From: Acidobacteriaceae bacterium
Lineage (GTDB): Bacteria > Acidobacteriota > Terriglobia > Terriglobales > Acidobacteriaceae
Assembly: GCA_003152795.1 (NCBI GenBank)
Contig: PMBA01000120.1
Location: 10,592 to 16,493, forward strand
Length of the DNA stretch: 5,902 bases
Direction of reading: 5' to 3'
Positions within the stretch are counted from its first letter, which is position 1; the number at the start of each line of letters is the position of its first letter. A program made the position numbers and the translations under genes. Shown in pieces: positions 1 through 5,902 of this stretch. Below the pieces are notes generated by a model that made no database searches, was not told where the DNA came from, and saw nothing but the letters and a program-made list of their open reading frames with translations.

Positions 1-55
1 GGGAACTGGTTTACAATGTTGCGGGGCTGGAACCAAGTGGGGTGAAGAACGCGGC
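1..55. other. Leader/possible end of an upstream gene
   Basis: Nothing certain can be assigned here. Two plus-strand frames are open from the window edge. One ends at TGA 43-45. The other runs through the E1 start and ends at TGA 84-86; it reads [18 protein letters not shown] before entering E1-overlapping sequence, and could be the tail of an upstream gene overlapping E1 by about 30 bp. I do not recognise either peptide. No convincing promoter is visible. A GGTGA at 41-45 is the probable ribosome binding site for the E1 gene. Confidence 0.25.
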
Positions 56-2293
56 ATGGCCACGACCAAAGTCGATCCCAAGCTGAGCGAAGGAAACGTC
101 GCAAAAAGGGGCAAGACGTACCAGGGCCTCACCAGTCAGCAACTCATCGATGCCTATCGCATCATGTTCACGTCGCGGCGGGTGGACGACCGCGAGATTC
201 TGCTCAAGCGCCAGCAGAAAGTGTTCTTCCAGATTTCGGGCGCCGGCCACGAAGCCATGGGCGTCGGTGCCGCCTTTGCGTTAAAGCCCGGCTACGACTG
301 GTTTTATCCCTACTACCGCGACCGCGCGTTATGTCTGGCGCTGGGCGCAACCCCCTACGAAATGCTGCTGGGGGCGGTGGGCGCGGCCGACGATCCCAGT
401 TCCGGCGGACGTCAGATGCCCTCGCACTGGGCGTACAAGCGCCTGAACGTGGTGACCCAGTCCTCGGCCACCGGGACCCAGATCCTGCAAGCCGTCGGAT
501 GCGCCGAAGCGGGGCGCTATTTCGCCAGCCATCCCGCGGCCTGCAAGAAGAACCCGGGCGATTACCGGCAATTCAAGGATGTGCAATTCCAGGGCGATGA
601 AATCAGCTACGTTTCGCTGGGGGACGGCACCACCAGCGAAGGCGAATTCTGGGAGGCCCTGAACACCGCCTCGAACCGCCGCCTGCCGGTAATATTTTGC
701 GTCCAGGACAACGAATACGCGATCTCAGTCCCGGTGGAAGTCCAGACTTCGGGCGGCAACATTTCGCGCCTGGTCTCCGGTTTCCCCAATTTCCATTTCG
801 AAGAGATCGACGGTACCGACCCGGTCGTCGCCTATTCGGCGTTCAAGAGGGCGGCCGACTATTGCCGGGGCGCGCATGGTCCTGCGTTTGTGCATGCCCA
901 CGTGATCCGACCGTATTCCCACTCCCTGTCCGACGACGAGCGGCTTTACCGCCCTGACTCCGAGCGCCAGGCCGATGCGGCGCGCGACCCGGTTCCCCGC
1001 CTGCAAATGTTTCTGCTCCGCGAAGGCATCCTCGACGAAAAAGGGATCAACCAGATCGAGAAGGAGGTCGAAGAGCAGATTCAGGCCGATGCCGACCGCG
1101 CACTCGAAGCCCCGGTACCGCAGCCGGATACGATCTATAACTTCGTGTACTCGCCCGATCTCGATCCCACTTCGGCGGCGTTCGACACGCAGCCGGCGAG
1201 TGCCGTGCCGGAGACGGCCGCGGAGGGCAAGCGCCCCGCCGACGCGCAGAGCAAGGTGTCGCAAAATAAAACGATGGCGGACCTGATCAACGCCACGCTG
1301 CGCGACGAGATGCGCCGCGACGAGCGGGTGATCATCTTCGGTGAAGACGTTGCCGACGCGAGCCGCGAGGAGTACATCAAGCAGAAGCTGGTAAAAGGCA
1401 AGGGCGGAGTATTCAAATTGACCGCGGGCCTGCAAATCGAATTCGGGTCCGACCGCGTGTTCAATTCTCCGCTCGCCGAAGCGAATATCGTCGGCCGGGC
1501 CACTGGCATGGCAACCCGCGGATTAAAGCCGGTGGTCGAGATTCAGTTTTTCGATTACATCTGGCCGGCGATGATGCAGTTGCGCGACGAACTCCCCATT
1601 ATCCGCTGGCGATCGAACAACGCCTTCTCGGCGCCCTTGGTGGTCAGGGTCGCGATTGGCGGTTATCTGACTGGGGGTGCGATCTACCACTCCCAGTGCG
1701 GTGAAAGCATCTTCACCCATACGCCCGGCTTGCGCGTCGTGTTCCCTTCCAACGCGCTGGATGCTGCGGGACTGCTGCGGACCGCGATCCGTTGCGACGA
1801 CCCGGTGCTGTTCCTGGAACACAAGCGACTCTACCGCGAAACTTACGGACGCGCTCCCTATCCCGGCCCTGAGTATATGGTTCCGTTTGGGAAAGCCAAA
1901 GTGGTACAACCGGGGACCGATCTCACCGTTATCACCTATGGAGCGGTGGTGCCACGCGCGCTGCAGGCTGCGCAGAAACTGGAGCGCGAGCATCGCGTCA
2001 GCGTGGAACTGATCGACTTGCGCACCTTGAATCCGTTTGACTGGGATGCGATTGCCGCTTCGGTGAAGAAAACCAACCGAGCGTTAATTGCATACGAAGA
2101 CTCGCTGAGCTGGGGATACGGCGCGGAAATTGCAGCTCGCATTGCCGACAAGTTGTTCCATCACCTCGATGCCCCGGTGAAGCGAATCGCGGCCACCGAT
2201 ACCTTTGTCGCGTATCAGCCGATTCTGGAGAATGCCATCCTGCCGCAGGCAAGCGACCTGTTCCGGGCGATGAAGGAGTTGGCGGAGTTCTGA
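56..2293 (+). CDS. Fused E1 alpha-beta 2-oxoacid (branched-chain type) dehydrogenase
   Basis: This is a 745-residue single-chain E1 component. It would decarboxylate a 2-oxoacid (probably 2-oxoisovalerate and related branched-chain acids) with thiamine diphosphate (ThDP) and pass the acyl group to E2 lipoate in the cytoplasm. Residues about 25-345 are the alpha half. They hold the ThDP/Mg motif GDG (189-191) closed by QDN (217-219), and a loop SHSLSDD (288-294) matching the conserved His-Ser loop of BCKDH alpha. Residues about 350-403 are an Ala/Pro-rich linker. Residues about 405-745 are the beta half, with FGEDV (428-432), [10 protein letters not shown] with probable catalytic Glu475, and YHSQCGE with His545, then the transketolase C-terminal domain. 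An extra segment (about 435-449) lies before GGVFKLT. Start: ATG at 56 with GGTGA 10 nt upstream and no earlier in-frame start. Most bacteria encode the halves separately; fused forms are known. Pyruvate or acetoin as substrate cannot be excluded. E2 and E3 are not in the window. Confidence 0.93.
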   Translation: MATTKVDPKLSEGNVAKRGKTYQGLTSQQLIDAYRIMFTSRRVDDREILLKRQQKVFFQISGAGHEAMGVGAAFALKPGYDWFYPYYRDRALCLALGATPYEMLLGAVGAADDPSSGGRQMPSHWAYKRLNVVTQSSATGTQILQAVGCAEAGRYFASHPAACKKNPGDYRQFKDVQFQGDEISYVSLGDGTTSEGEFWEALNTASNRRLPVIFCVQDNEYAISVPVEVQTSGGNISRLVSGFPNFHFEEIDGTDPVVAYSAFKRAADYCRGAHGPAFVHAHVIRPYSHSLSDDERLYRPDSERQADAARDPVPRLQMFLLREGILDEKGINQIEKEVEEQIQADADRALEAPVPQPDTIYNFVYSPDLDPTSAAFDTQPASAVPETAAEGKRPADAQSKVSQNKTMADLINATLRDEMRRDERVIIFGEDVADASREEYIKQKLVKGKGGVFKLTAGLQIEFGSDRVFNSPLAEANIVGRATGMATRGLKPVVEIQFFDYIWPAMMQLRDELPIIRWRSNNAFSAPLVVRVAIGGYLTGGAIYHSQCGESIFTHTPGLRVVFPSNALDAAGLLRTAIRCDDPVLFLEHKRLYRETYGRAPYPGPEYMVPFGKAKVVQPGTDLTVITYGAVVPRALQAAQKLEREHRVSVELIDLRTLNPFDWDAIAASVKKTNRALIAYEDSLSWGYGAEIAARIADKLFHHLDAPVKRIAATDTFVAYQPILENAILPQASDLFRAMKELAEF

Positions 2294-2296
2294 CCT

Positions 2297-2338
2297 GCAG
2301 CCGTCAGTCTTCAGCCCTCCGCCATCAGGTAACAGCTT
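2297..2338 (+). repeat. Degenerate 7-nt tandem repeat, six units
   Basis: Six consecutive heptamers follow the E1 stop: GCAGCCG, TCAGTCT, TCAGCCC, TCCGCCA, TCAGGTA, ACAGCTT. The consensus is TCAGYCN with an exact 7-nt step. The run fills over half of the 74-bp gap between the convergent E1 and doxX genes. It is the longest of four such runs in the window. The role is unknown. It does not form a clear hairpin by itself. Confidence 0.6.
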
Positions 2339-2348
2339 TCTGTTTTCC
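2331..2348 (+). terminator. Weak terminator-like hairpin after E1
   Basis: AACAG (2331-2335) can pair with CTGTT (2340-2344) around a CTTT loop, followed by TTCC. This is a 5-bp AT-leaning stem with a very short T run, so it is a poor intrinsic terminator. It is the only candidate between the two convergent genes. Termination may instead be Rho-dependent. Confidence 0.15.
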
Positions 2349-2367
2349 GGCTTGGGCGCCTCGGCTC

Positions 2368-2790
2368 TTATGCAGCCTTCTTCGCTTTCCGTCCGCCTGC
2401 CCTCCCGCCAAAGGTCAGGCCCCAGGGGCCGCCGTCAAAGCAAAGCAGCGCAAAGGCGATGGTAGCCAGCGCCAGCGGAAACTCGTATCCATTGCTGCCC
2501 ATCAGCCCGTTCTTGAAGTGCACTTTCCAGATGGCCACGCCCATCTCGATCACGAAGGCGAGCGAGAAGAAGCGGGTAAACAACCCCAGCACGATCGCGA
2601 TTCCGCCGAAGAATTCCGTTCCCGCGGAAAGATATGCCATCCAGTGCGGAATGCCGAGCGAGCCCACGAACTCCATGTGACGGTGAAAGCCGCCCCAGAC
2701 CTTGTGATAGCCGTGAGCGATCATGATCGCTCCCAGAACGAACCGCATCACGAGCAGCGCCAGGGGCTGTAGCCGGTTGAGAAAATCCAC
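2368..2790 (-). CDS. DoxX-family integral membrane protein
   Basis: This is a small inner-membrane protein of the DoxX/DoxD-like superfamily. With the start chosen here it has 140 residues. Four hydrophobic segments are visible at about 9-27, 50-70, 73-92 and 103-119. The family-like stretch AGTEFFGGIAIVLGLFTRF (56-74) carries a buried Glu59, the last helix reads YEFPLALATIAFALL, and the tail is basic (RKAKKAA). Start choice: the reading frame opens with TTG at 2802, but a perfect GGAGG (2800-2796) lies 5 nt before a GTG at 2790-2788, so initiation at GTG is much more likely; the TTG would overlap its own Shine-Dalgarno. The biochemical role of most DoxX proteins is poorly defined; links to thiosulfate/quinone metabolism and redox stress are reported for some members, and none can be assigned from sequence here. 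It is transcribed convergently to E1 and appears monocistronic, or possibly a read-through target of the pseudopilin cluster 151 bp upstream. Confidence 0.88.
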   Translation of the reverse strand: MDFLNRLQPLALLVMRFVLGAIMIAHGYHKVWGGFHRHMEFVGSLGIPHWMAYLSAGTEFFGGIAIVLGLFTRFFSLAFVIEMGVAIWKVHFKNGLMGSNGYEFPLALATIAFALLCFDGGPWGLTFGGRAGGRKAKKAA

Positions 2791-2795
2791 AAAAA

Positions 2796-2800
2796 CCTCC
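2796..2800 (-). promoter_or_regulatory. Shine-Dalgarno GGAGG deciding the doxX start
   Basis: The minus strand reads GGAGGTTTTTGTG, placing a full GGAGG 5 nt before GTG 2790-2788. This supports GTG rather than TTG 2802 as the initiation codon. Confidence 0.75.
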
Positions 2801-2810
2801 AAGGGAAGGT

Positions 2811-2838
2811 GGCAGTCTCAGGCATCAGGTGTCGGGAA
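2811..2838 (+). repeat. Degenerate 7-nt tandem repeat upstream of doxX
   Basis: Four heptamers in register: GGCAGTC, TCAGGCA, TCAGGTG, TCGGGAA. They match the TCAGNNN pattern of the run after the E1 gene. The run lies 11 nt upstream (in the minus-strand sense) of the doxX Shine-Dalgarno, so it would fall in the doxX 5' leader or at its promoter. Confidence 0.5.
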
Positions 2839-2839
2839 A

Positions 2840-2867
2840 TCAATATGCAACATGAAAGCGACGTCAA
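2840..2867 (-). promoter_or_regulatory. Possible weak promoter for doxX
   Basis: On the minus strand, TTGACG (2867-2862, five of six to the -35 consensus) is followed after 16 nt by TATTGA (2845-2840), a poor -10 box. Position and orientation suit doxX, but the -10 match is only three of six, so this is a tentative call. Confidence 0.2.
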
Positions 2868-2907
2868 CGAAAATTGCGCGAGGCGGCGGCATCGCCATTG
2901 TTTTTAC

Positions 2908-2937
2908 TGAGACCTGAGACCTTAAACTTGTGAGACC
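2908..2937 (-). repeat. Exact tandem GGTCTCA heptamers after the pseudopilins
   Basis: On the minus strand GGTCTCA occurs twice in tandem (2921-2915 and 2914-2908), with a third copy at 2937-2931. The phase is equivalent to TCAGGTC and TCAGTAA units, as in the other intergenic heptamer runs but in the opposite orientation. It starts five bases past the stop of the second pseudopilin. No hairpin with a U tract is formed, so it is not an obvious terminator. Confidence 0.55.
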
Positions 2938-2941
2938 TCAT

Positions 2942-3373
2942 CTACCAACTGGAATAAGCGGAACCATCGAGCGCGGTTTGCGTGGAGCCGCTGTGGCAAC
3001 CGGTAAGGCCTGGTTGGGTCTGGTCAATGGACTTGAGCGAGTCTTCCGTGTCGCATTGCCAGCTGTCCTTGGCGCCAGTAATGTCGTTCGGAATAAACTT
3101 GAGGTATCCCGCCGAGACTAAGTCTTCGAGCGTCTGTGGCGCCTTCTGCTTGTCCAGGGTGTACTGATCGATGACTTTATTGAGCGTCGCCAGATTCTGT
3201 TTCAGGGTGGTTTCGCGGGCCTGGATGATGCTCTGGTTGTACATCGGCAAAGCGATCGACAGCAGAATCAGGATCATACTGATCACCACCACCATCTCGA
3301 TCAGCGTGAAACCCTTCTTGCGAAGCGCGGGATTGCGCAATCTGGAGCCGCGGGCTTTGGACCACAATTTCAT
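2942..3373 (-). CDS. Type II secretion/type IV pilin-like pseudopilin (second)
   Basis: This 143-residue prepilin-like protein would be a subunit of a periplasmic pseudopilus or pilus. A long basic leader (MKLWSKARGSRLRNPALRKK) ends in the class III signal KKG|FTLIE, with cleavage after Gly21 by prepilin peptidase. Phe22 would be methylated, and Glu26 is the conserved +5 Glu. Residues 22-46 are the hydrophobic N-terminal helix. The small globular domain contains the family-like LVSAGYLKFIPND, two cysteines (107 and 126) that could form a disulfide, and the tail ALDGSAYSSW, resembling the end of the major pseudopilin GspG and of the preceding gene. Its ATG abuts the TAG of the previous gene, and AAGGA (3385-3381) sits 7 nt upstream, so translation is probably coupled. 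Gene TAG is at 2942-2944. GspG-like is my best guess; a minor pseudopilin is possible. Confidence 0.87.
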   Translation of the reverse strand: MKLWSKARGSRLRNPALRKKGFTLIEMVVVISMILILLSIALPMYNQSIIQARETTLKQNLATLNKVIDQYTLDKQKAPQTLEDLVSAGYLKFIPNDITGAKDSWQCDTEDSLKSIDQTQPGLTGCHSGSTQTALDGSAYSSW

Positions 3374-3820
3374 CTACCAGTCCTTATATTTCGTGCCGTC
3401 CAAAGCTTCCCGGTCCGACTTGGTGTAAACATCGAAAACGTTTTGCCCACCCCAGGAGCTCGAGTCCGCATCATCCTGCATGGAGCGCATTCCCCATTCC
3501 TGCTTGGTCATGGGGTCGATCGGAATTTGGCGCAGAAACTTCAGTTTCTTGCCGGCAACATCCACTCCCTTGACCAGCGTGTCGAGATCCGGAGGATACC
3601 CTTCGCTCCCCACCTTGATCTGGAACGCCCCCCGATCGGCTGCGTCTTTGTAGCGATCGATGGCGTCCCGAACCATCCACAGGTTTTCGCGGAGTTCGTG
3701 CTCGCGCTCCCGAAAAATCGTCACTCGCACCAGCGGAAACGCCGCCCCCACCAGAATGGCCAGGATGGCGGTGGTAACGATCAATTCGATGAGCGTGAAA
3801 CCGTGCTGTCGGCGGTTCAT
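3374..3820 (-). CDS. GspG-like pseudopilin (first)
   Basis: This 148-residue prepilin-like protein has a very short leader MNRRQHG, cleaved after Gly7 before FTLIE. Glu12 is the +5 Glu, and a single hydrophobic helix spans about 8-34. The following amphipathic helix (REREHELRENLWMVRDAIDR), a YPPDLDTLVKG stretch, RQIPIDPMTKQEWG and the ending FDVYTKSDREALDGTKYKDW follow the layout of the major pseudopilin GspG (IPxDP, then DVYS-DG-W). It would polymerise into the inner-membrane-anchored pseudopilus of a type II secretion-like system. It follows the secretin gene by 76 bp and abuts the second pseudopilin with no gap. The start is ATG 3820-3818; the in-frame codons upstream hit TGA with no other start. 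Only a weak purine-rich stretch (GAGAA) serves as ribosome binding site, unlike the strong one of the next gene. Confidence 0.88.
   Translation of the reverse strand: MNRRQHGFTLIELIVTTAILAILVGAAFPLVRVTIFREREHELRENLWMVRDAIDRYKDAADRGAFQIKVGSEGYPPDLDTLVKGVDVAGKKLKFLRQIPIDPMTKQEWGMRSMQDDADSSSWGGQNVFDVYTKSDREALDGTKYKDW
3381..3385 (-). promoter_or_regulatory. Shine-Dalgarno AAGGA embedded in the upstream gene
   Basis: AAGGA lies in the codons for the final YKDW of the first pseudopilin (TAT AAG GAC TGG TAG) and is 7 nt from the ATG of the second. With the TAG|ATG junction this implies translational coupling, so the two proteins are likely made in linked amounts. Confidence 0.65.
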
Positions 3821-3830
3821 GAATCGGTTC

Positions 3831-3851
3831 TCGTTTCTCAGTCCTCAGTAA
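3831..3851 (+). repeat. Degenerate 7-nt tandem repeat before the pseudopilins
   Basis: Three units in register: TCGTTTC, TCAGTCC, TCAGTAA. The block TCTCAGTCCTCAGTAAAA (3836-3853) matches the minus-strand sequence at 2919-2902 in 16 of 18 positions, or 19 of 22 when extended to 3857 and 2898. The two copies therefore form an inverted pair on either side of the two pseudopilin genes. Confidence 0.5.
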
Positions 3852-3892
3852 AACCAAGCCCGGGTTCTCGCTAGGAACGGAGAACGAGGACT
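3840..3892 (-). other. Potential nested stem-loop between secretin and pseudopilin
   Basis: In minus-strand RNA, AGTCCTC (3892-3886) can pair with GAGGACT (3846-3840). Inside it, GTTCTC (3885-3880) can pair with GAGAAC (3869-3864). The structure starts just after the secretin stop. No U run follows on the minus strand, so it is not an intrinsic terminator for the cluster. On the plus strand GAGGACT is followed by a run of five further T, but no plus-strand gene ends here. An mRNA-processing or stability role that sets pseudopilin above secretin levels is conceivable; this is inference only. Confidence 0.3.
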
Positions 3893-3896
3893 TTTT

Positions 3897-5902
3897 CTAC
3901 TGAATGGTGATGGCCGCCTGGGCTCCGCTCATGGCAATCGGCTGCATCGCCGGGTCCCGGGCTCCGCCGCGCGTGATGGTCAATGCCGATTGGCCCGGCG
4001 CCTTCGCCATGAATGTGAGCGTCAAAACCGCCCCCTGTCCCGAAACACCCCCCGCACCAGGTGGCCGCGTGGCTGTGACCTGGAGCGTCCCGCTCACCGG
4101 ATCGTCGCGATGCACTAAAGCCACCGCTTGCCCATCCTGCGAGAGGAATCCGCCATTCGAAACGTTCACCACCTGCAACTGATTCGGATCGTAGTTGAGT
4201 TGCACGGGCACGGAGTAGACGTTCTGCCCGCCCGAAACCATAACATTCACGGTAAAAGTGGCGCCTTTGGCCTGGCTCAACGTGGGTGGATCAAAGAGAA
4301 AAGTTCCAGCGCCGACGGCCGGCTGATTCGGCGCCCCGGGATTGGTCTGAGCCTGCCCCGGGGGTGTTGCCGTCTGCGGGATGGCCGGCTGCGAAGCGGG
4401 CGCGCCCGGCGCAACGGCGGGCGTTACCGGCTTGGTCGAACGTCTGAGTTCAAGCGCGTTGGCCGTACCCACGTCCAGCATATCGGGCCCGCCGTGGGAA
4501 GTGTCGGGCCCGCGAATAATGTGCGGGATCAGGACAAATACGATTTCGTTCTCGGAGTGCTCCGTGTTGGTCTGCGAAAAGAGGTATTTCAGGAGCGGGA
4601 TGGAGGCCAGGCCCGGAATGCCGCTCAGCGCCTTGGTCTGCGTGTCCTCAAGCATGCCGCCCAGCAGGTTGACTTCGCCATCTTTCAGCCGGATTTCATG
4701 TTCGATCTTGCGCTGTCCGATGACGGGCTGGTCGATGCCGCCAATGCTCACATGCGAAGTCACCGCGGAGACGTCCAGCGTCAACTTCAACGAAATCTCC
4801 CGCCCGGCATGCACCCGCGGCGTGATGTCGATGTTCACGCCAACGTCCAGATATTGAAATTGCGTGTTGACCAGCGGGTTGATCCCGACTCCGCCAATAC
4901 CGGGCTGGAACGATCCGGTCGCCACCGGCACGCGATCGCCGATCTTCAATGTCGCCTTCTGGCCGTCCAGAGCGCGGATCTGCGGATTCTGAATGATCTT
5001 GGTGTTGCTGTCGCTTAACAATGCCGTCGCCGTAGCCTGCGGAATGGTCACCTGGAAGTCGTTGGCATTCAGGTTGGCAATCGTATTCAGGTTGATGCCG
5101 TTCGTCGACGACGAAGAGGAAGTGGTGGTGGTGGTCCCAGTCGTACTGGAAGTGTTGACGTTGTTCTGCAGCGCCACCGTGACACTGGTCGGAGGGCTGA
5201 CCCCAAGCGTGTGCATTTTGTCGCGGCTCACCTGCATCACCGCCACTTCGATCAGCACTTCGGGTTTCGCCTTATCGAGATCGTCCACCAGTTTCTGCGC
5301 CAGCGCGACCTGATCCGGCGTGCCCCGCACCACGATCGCTCCCTGCGAGGGCAACTGCTGAATCCGGCTCACTTCAAGAATGGTGCGCATCGCGTTGACC
5401 ACATCCTGCAATTCGGTAGGCTGAGAAAGATTGGAAAGATAAAAAGTTTTGATGACGTTCTGTTCCAGCTCTTTCCGCTTCGCGGGATTGTCTTGCGCCA
5501 CAAAAATCGTGTTGGGCGTCACTGGACGCCAGAAGGTTTTGGTCTCAAACGAAATAATTTCCAGGGCGTCTTCGAGGGTCACGCCGTTCAGTTCGATGCG
5601 CACCTGCCGCGGAGTGTAATCGGGGTCGAAAAGCACGTTGATGCCGGCCAGTTTGCCCACCGTCTCGTAGATGACGTTGGATTTCTCGGTAACCTTCAGC
5701 GTGATCGGCACGTTGGAAAGCGGAGCGAGTTCCACCGGCCCCTGCGCCGATTCCAAGCGCCGCCGTAACGCGGTCGCGCCCGGCCCGGCCGCCTGCGGTT
5801 GCGGATTCTGCTCCTCCCGGATCATCTGCTGCGTGCGCTTGAGCTCCTGCTGCGCGATGAAGGAAGACGGATCGGTCTCCAATGCCTTCTGGAATTCCAC
5901 CA
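3897..5902 (-). CDS. gspD: Secretin (GspD/PilQ family) with C-terminal cohesin-like domain, 5' partial
   Basis: This is an outer-membrane secretin channel; its N-terminus lies beyond the window, and coding continues through 5902. In 667 visible residues counted from GTG 5900 (a convenience point, not a start), EFQKALETDPSS looks like the end of a TPR repeat. Residues about 63-140 are an STN/N0-like domain (VGKLAGINVLFDPDY, LNGVTLEDALEII). Residues about 148-210 are an N1/NolW-like domain. Residues about 213-463 are the secretin barrel domain, with VLIEVAVMQVS, DSNTKIIQNPQI, SGIPGLASIPLLKYLF and NEIVFVLIPHII. A Ser/Thr tract (249-266) interrupts the barrel domain. A Pro/Ala linker (about 489-530) leads to a cohesin-like beta module (about 532-667; VPVQLNYDPNQLQVVNVSNG). 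It is the first gene of a cluster with two pseudopilins. The GspD symbol rests on that context; PilQ-like use is possible. There is one N1-type repeat rather than the several usual in GspD. Confidence 0.9.
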   Translation of the reverse strand, partial: VEFQKALETDPSSFIAQQELKRTQQMIREEQNPQPQAAGPGATALRRRLESAQGPVELAPLSNVPITLKVTEKSNVIYETVGKLAGINVLFDPDYTPRQVRIELNGVTLEDALEIISFETKTFWRPVTPNTIFVAQDNPAKRKELEQNVIKTFYLSNLSQPTELQDVVNAMRTILEVSRIQQLPSQGAIVVRGTPDQVALAQKLVDDLDKAKPEVLIEVAVMQVSRDKMHTLGVSPPTSVTVALQNNVNTSSTTGTTTTTSSSSSTNGINLNTIANLNANDFQVTIPQATATALLSDSNTKIIQNPQIRALDGQKATLKIGDRVPVATGSFQPGIGGVGINPLVNTQFQYLDVGVNIDITPRVHAGREISLKLTLDVSAVTSHVSIGGIDQPVIGQRKIEHEIRLKDGEVNLLGGMLEDTQTKALSGIPGLASIPLLKYLFSQTNTEHSENEIVFVLIPHIIRGPDTSHGGPDMLDVGTANALELRRSTKPVTPAVAPGAPASQPAIPQTATPPGQAQTNPGAPNQPAVGAGTFLFDPPTLSQAKGATFTVNVMVSGGQNVYSVPVQLNYDPNQLQVVNVSNGGFLSQDGQAVALVHRDDPVSGTLQVTATRPPGAGGVSGQGAVLTLTFMAKAPGQSALTITRGGARDPAMQPIAMSGAQAAITIQ

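Noticed and set aside
725..1435. 236-residue minus-strand open frame inside the E1 gene
   Set aside because: It is antisense to a gene with clear catalytic motifs, its residue pattern is rich in Arg/Leu/Val as expected from the opposite strand of GC-rich coding DNA, and it shows no recognisable domain.
2791..2802. TTG at 2802 as the doxX start
   Set aside because: It overlaps the perfect GGAGG, which is placed correctly for the GTG at 2790, and it has no Shine-Dalgarno of its own.
2818..2898. 26-codon minus-strand ORF (MAMPPPRAIF...) between the pseudopilins and doxX
   Set aside because: It has no ribosome binding site, is Pro-rich from a GC-rich patch, and its stop lies inside the heptamer repeat. 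It is probably chance.
2297..2937. CRISPR array
   Set aside because: The units are only 7 nt, contiguous and degenerate, with no spacers of 25-40 nt and no cas genes.
3886..3896. Plus-strand GAGGACT plus T-run as an intrinsic terminator
   Set aside because: All genes on both sides run on the minus strand. There is no plus-strand transcript to end here.
4128..5018. 296-residue plus-strand open frame opposite the secretin
   Set aside because: It is a shadow of the conserved secretin barrel coding sequence. It is Arg/His/Gly-rich with no domain pattern.

Overview
The window looks like bacterial chromosome of moderately high GC, most likely from an Acidobacteriota member (Koribacter/Acidobacteriaceae-like). 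This placement is inferred from three things: a single-chain E1 alpha-beta 2-oxoacid dehydrogenase, a secretin with TPR-like residues in front and a cohesin-like domain behind, and prepilin-like genes directly after that secretin. No rRNA or other phylogenetic marker is present, so the assignment is tentative. I see no tRNA, CRISPR array, insertion sequence or phage gene.

Layout. Positions 1-55 are a short leader. Positions 56-2293 (+) encode a fused thiamine-diphosphate E1 component of a branched-chain-type 2-oxoacid dehydrogenase. It converges on a small DoxX-family membrane protein (minus strand, best start GTG at 2790, end 2368). A 151-bp gap (2791-2941) separates doxX from a minus-strand cluster. 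In transcription order the cluster is a secretin (5902 to 3897, 5' end outside the window), a first GspG-like pseudopilin (3820-3374) and a second pseudopilin (3373-2942). The two pseudopilin genes abut exactly (TAG|ATG), and the Shine-Dalgarno of the second lies inside the last codons of the first.

How the genes work together. The minus-strand cluster encodes an outer-membrane secretin channel plus two filament subunits of a type II secretion or type IV-pilus-like machine. The E1 enzyme is metabolic and has no visible functional link to its neighbours. Its E2 and E3 partners are not in the window.

The least expected signal is in the non-coding DNA. All the intergenic gaps that lie wholly between genes and are longer than a few bases carry short runs of a degenerate 7-nt tandem repeat (roughly TCAGNNN). 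Two of the runs form a 22-nt imperfect inverted repeat (19/22 matches) that brackets the two-pseudopilin cassette. The other notable point is the cohesin-like C-terminal module on the secretin.
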